Program-made: the position numbers and the translations under genes
Part shown: piece by piece, positions 6,617 through 7,962 of the stretch
Position numbering within the stretch: position 1 is the stretch's first letter
Layout: each line of letters begins with the position of its first letter
The notes under the pieces: generated by a model
Databases searched by the model: none
Told to the model about the DNA's origin: nothing
The model's input: the letters and a program-made list of their open reading frames with translations, nothing else
Origin: Aquificaceae bacterium
Lineage (GTDB): Bacteria > Aquificota > Aquificia > Aquificales > Aquificaceae
DNA length: 7,962 nt
Reading direction: 5' to 3'
Assembly (NCBI GenBank): GCA_026983685.1
Contig: JALSTO010000286.1
Location: 1-7,962, forward strand

Positions 6617-7351
6617 TTACTCCTCTTCCTCCTCTTCCATGAGCTCTTCCCACCTCTCTTCGTTCTCCTCAACTATGTCCATTATGACGTTGTAGAGGTT
6701 AGGGTCGAGCTTTTCCAGCATCTCAAATATGCCTGTCTCTCTCCATATCGTGTACATCTCTATAGCTGTCTCAAGGGAGACTTCCCATGCGGTCTTGACG
6801 GACTTTCCAACATCAAAGGGAATAGCCATCCTCTTTGCCCTTATGTTCTCCATGTTGTCCTGCATCTTCGGTCCCCAGTCGGGGAAGAAGTCTGGCTGGA
6901 GCATGTCTGCGGATAGCTGGTTACCGGTAGTCATGACTTTCAGGAGAACCCTTCCGTAAGGCTTAAGGAGGTCCTTGGTTGCTTCAAAGGCGTTTCTAAC
7001 AGCAACCTCTCTCATTATGATCACGAGCCCGCCGGGATTGTTCACAAAGGGACACCTTATCCAGCAGGTGAAGCACTGGGAACATGCCCATATGTACTCG
7101 TGCATCATGTCGTAGATGACTTCTACATCCTCTTCCAGGAACCTCTGAACTATCTCCCTCGGAGAGTAGTCAAAGAATCTATTGGAAGGGCAGGATGCGG
7201 TGCAGACTCCGCAGTTCAGGCAACCGAAGAGGAACTCCTTAAACCTGAAGTCGGATTTGACCTCCTCGTAAACCCTTACCTTCTCTTCCCAAGGAACCTC
7301 CTTGGTCTTCTCAGATATGGGAATGTTGTATCCGTAAGGATGTCCTTCCAT
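6617..7351 (-). CDS. hdrC1: sHdr subunit C1, 2x[4Fe-4S] ferredoxin-type protein
   Basis: The 244-residue HdrC-like protein has two complete [4Fe-4S] motifs, C44, C47, C50, C54 (CLNCGVCTASCP) and C90, C93, C96, C100 (CSQCFTCWIRCP). It is expected to shuttle electrons between HdrB1 and HdrA in the cytoplasm. The C-terminus is strongly acidic, ending in six consecutive Glu. A longer frame could begin at TTG 7370-7372, but AAGGAGG (7360-7366) lies within that stretch, 8 bases before the ATG at 7349-7351, so the ATG is chosen. The 144 bp gap upstream, with hairpin and inverted repeats, makes this the likely first gene of a separately controlled transcript. It is separated from hdrB1 by 55 bp. Confidence 0.92.
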   Translation of the reverse strand: MEGHPYGYNIPISEKTKEVPWEEKVRVYEEVKSDFRFKEFLFGCLNCGVCTASCPSNRFFDYSPREIVQRFLEEDVEVIYDMMHEYIWACSQCFTCWIRCPFVNNPGGLVIIMREVAVRNAFEATKDLLKPYGRVLLKVMTTGNQLSADMLQPDFFPDWGPKMQDNMENIRAKRMAIPFDVGKSVKTAWEVSLETAIEMYTIWRETGIFEMLEKLDPNLYNVIMDIVEENEERWEELMEEEEEE

Positions 7352-7359
7352 CTCCAATA

Positions 7360-7366
7360 CCTCCTT
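7360..7366 (-). promoter_or_regulatory. Shine-Dalgarno site that fixes the hdrC1 start
   Basis: AAGGAGG on the minus strand lies 8 bases before the ATG at 7349-7351. The alternative in-frame TTG (7370-7372) would put this site inside the coding sequence, so the shorter protein is preferred. Confidence 0.8.
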
Positions 7367-7371
7367 AACCA

Positions 7372-7387
7372 AGTATGCTCACATACT
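7372..7387. repeat. Inverted repeat AGTATG-N4-CATACT before the hdrC1 ribosome-binding site
   Basis: Two perfect 6-base arms (7372-7377 and 7382-7387) are separated by CTCA. The element ends 5 bases upstream of the AAGGAGG site of hdrC1. It could be a repressor half-site pair or a small mRNA hairpin with a 4-base loop that affects translation. A chance occurrence in AT-rich DNA is possible. Confidence 0.4.
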
Positions 7388-7466
7388 AAGTTAGTTTCTT
7401 TTCTTCGGGAGGACAAAAAAATTTTGTTATAGCTATATAAAAATATGCTTATAATCATATTTTTGG
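7388..7466 (-). promoter_or_regulatory. AT-rich probable promoter region of the hdrC1-to-lipS operon
   Basis: This segment of the 144 bp dsrE-hdrC1 gap is much richer in A/T than the surrounding genes. It contains TATA-type hexamers on the minus strand (for example TATAAC at 7426-7431 and TATATA at 7434-7439). I could not find a well-spaced -35 hexamer, so no exact promoter is called. Its place just after a terminator-like hairpin and before hdrC1 is the main argument. Confidence 0.4.
7439..7464. repeat. Perfect 9+9 bp inverted repeat, candidate operator
   Basis: AAAAATATG (7439-7447) and CATATTTTT (7456-7464) are exact reverse complements separated by 8 bases. A second palindrome, TATAGCTATA (7428-7437), directly adjoins it. 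AT-rich dyads of this size are typical of operators for winged-helix regulators such as ArsR-type repressors, a class known to control some sHdr clusters. The link to such a regulator here is inference, and no regulator gene lies in the window. Confidence 0.45.
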
Positions 7467-7467
7467 A

Positions 7468-7488
7468 AAGGGGGGAAAGCTCCCCCTT
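7468..7488 (-). terminator. Hairpin after upstream dsrE, possible weak terminator
   Basis: On the minus strand AAGGGGGA pairs with UCCCCCUU-type sequence (8 positions, one G-U, loop of 5 bases), starting 7 bases after the dsrE stop. The stem runs into UUUCC, a short U-tract only, so termination may be partial. It would separate dsrE expression from the hdr genes downstream. Confidence 0.5.
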
Positions 7489-7495
7489 CGCTGGC

Positions 7496-7921
7496 TTACA
7501 GGGATATGACAGCATACTCACCGCTCATGAGCTTGTCTAAGAAGGCCGCCCCACCGATTATCCCGTCACAGAGCTCTTCGTTCACGTCTTCCTTCTTGTA
7601 AACATCGGTAAGGTCAAGGGAGGGAACACATAGGTATATCTTCACTCCCGCTTCCTTCGCCATGACTATGAAATCGTAAACGGTCTGCTCAACACCAGGT
7701 CTAACCTTAACCTTCTTGGCGTTGTCTTTCATCAGAAGAAATCCTGCCTCTGAGGTTATTACCATCTCAACTTCGTAGTCCATCGTAGTTGCCGCTGTAG
7801 CTAAGAAAAAGGGCGCTCCCGCCTGAGGGTTTATGAGTTCTCCAGTTGTGGGTTCAGCCCTCTCAAAGAAGGGAACGGTGAGGATGTAGAAAAGGAGCTT
7901 TTCAAACTCTTCTGCTGCCAT
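7496..7921 (-). CDS. dsrE: DsrE-family sulfur carrier protein, upstream copy
   Basis: This 141-residue protein has DsrE-like features: a hydrophobic opening strand (LLFYILTVPFF, 9-19), a GAPFFLATAATTMDYEVEMV helix-strand unit (35-54), and TVYDF (80-84) followed after 13 residues by C98 in VKIYLCVPS. C98 aligns with C94 of the downstream copy and is the probable persulfide-carrying residue; the only other cysteine is C118. An approximately 12-residue insertion after the first strand (ERAEPTTGELIN, 20-31) sets it apart from the downstream copy. The likely role is sulfane-sulfur transfer to the sHdr complex in the cytoplasm. GGAGGAG lies 4 bases before the ATG. The DsrE subtype cannot be assigned by eye. 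A hairpin and probable promoter separate it from hdrC1. Confidence 0.82.
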   Translation of the reverse strand: MAAEEFEKLLFYILTVPFFERAEPTTGELINPQAGAPFFLATAATTMDYEVEMVITSEAGFLLMKDNAKKVKVRPGVEQTVYDFIVMAKEAGVKIYLCVPSLDLTDVYKKEDVNEELCDGIIGGAAFLDKLMSGEYAVISL

Positions 7922-7940
7922 CAGACTCCTCCTAAAGTTT

Positions 7941-7946
7941 TTTATA
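7941..7946 (-). promoter_or_regulatory. Possible -10 element for the upstream dsrE
   Basis: TATAAA on the minus strand ends 19 bases before the dsrE ATG. The matching -35 position falls beyond the right edge of the window, so it cannot be tested here. It may be chance in a short A/T-rich spacer. Confidence 0.2.
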
Positions 7947-7962
7947 CAAAGATGATCATAGG

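Noticed and set aside
7276..7521. 81-codon minus-strand open frame spanning the dsrE-hdrC1 gap
   Set aside because: It runs through the hairpin, the AT-rich region and the inverted repeats, overlaps the hdrC1 start in another frame, and its translation is unstructured; the gap reads better as regulatory DNA.

Overview
The window reads as one minus-strand operon from a bacterial chemolithoautotroph that oxidises sulfur, most likely a thermophile of the Aquificales type. The reasons are gene content and order, Lys/Glu-rich proteins, frequent AGG/AGA and ATA codons, and strong AAGGAGG ribosome-binding sites. The lineage is an inference from sequence character; no 16S gene or other marker is present.

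The locus is a sulfur-oxidising heterodisulfide reductase-like (sHdr) cluster with its lipoate-binding partner. In transcription order (right to left) it holds a DsrE-family sulfur carrier (7921-7496), hdrC1 (7351-6617), hdrB1 (6561-5224), hdrA (5160-4102), a cysteine-free conserved hypothetical gene, 'hyp' (4100-3300), hdrC2 (3288-2527), hdrB2 (2509-1523), a second DsrE-family carrier (1511-1107), a GcvH-like lipoate-binding protein, lbpA (1061-615), and the 5' part of a radical SAM enzyme (579 to the left edge), probably the LipS-type lipoyl synthase that matures LbpA. The order C1-B1-A-hyp-C2-B2 followed by lbpA is the signature of the sHdr pathway.

Expected function, from the family: DsrE-type proteins pass sulfane sulfur as a cysteine persulfide to the cytoplasmic sHdr complex. 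That complex, with FAD and Fe-S clusters in HdrA, ferredoxin-type clusters in HdrC1/C2 and CCG-motif clusters in HdrB1/B2, oxidises it towards sulfite. Electrons and/or the sulfur intermediate are thought to involve the lipoyl group of LbpA. TusA, rhodanese, a lipoate ligase and a second LipS are not inside the window and may lie beyond either edge.

Non-coding DNA is sparse. The only sizeable gap (7352-7495) carries a G/C-stem hairpin just after the dsrE stop, then an AT-rich segment with a perfect 9+9 bp inverted repeat, and then a 6+6 bp inverted repeat just before the hdrC1 ribosome-binding site. It is the best candidate for the main regulated promoter. Three other spacers (hdrC1/hdrB1, hdrB1/hdrA, lbpA/lipS) also hold G-run/C-run hairpins; the one before hdrA has a U6 tail like an intrinsic terminator. 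All long plus-strand open frames appear to be antisense shadows.

This is a known type of system, not an undescribed one. The parts worth a second look are the degenerate cluster ligands of HdrB1, the cysteine-free hypothetical subunit, the paired DsrE paralogues, the repeated intra-operon hairpins, and the inverted repeats before hdrC1.
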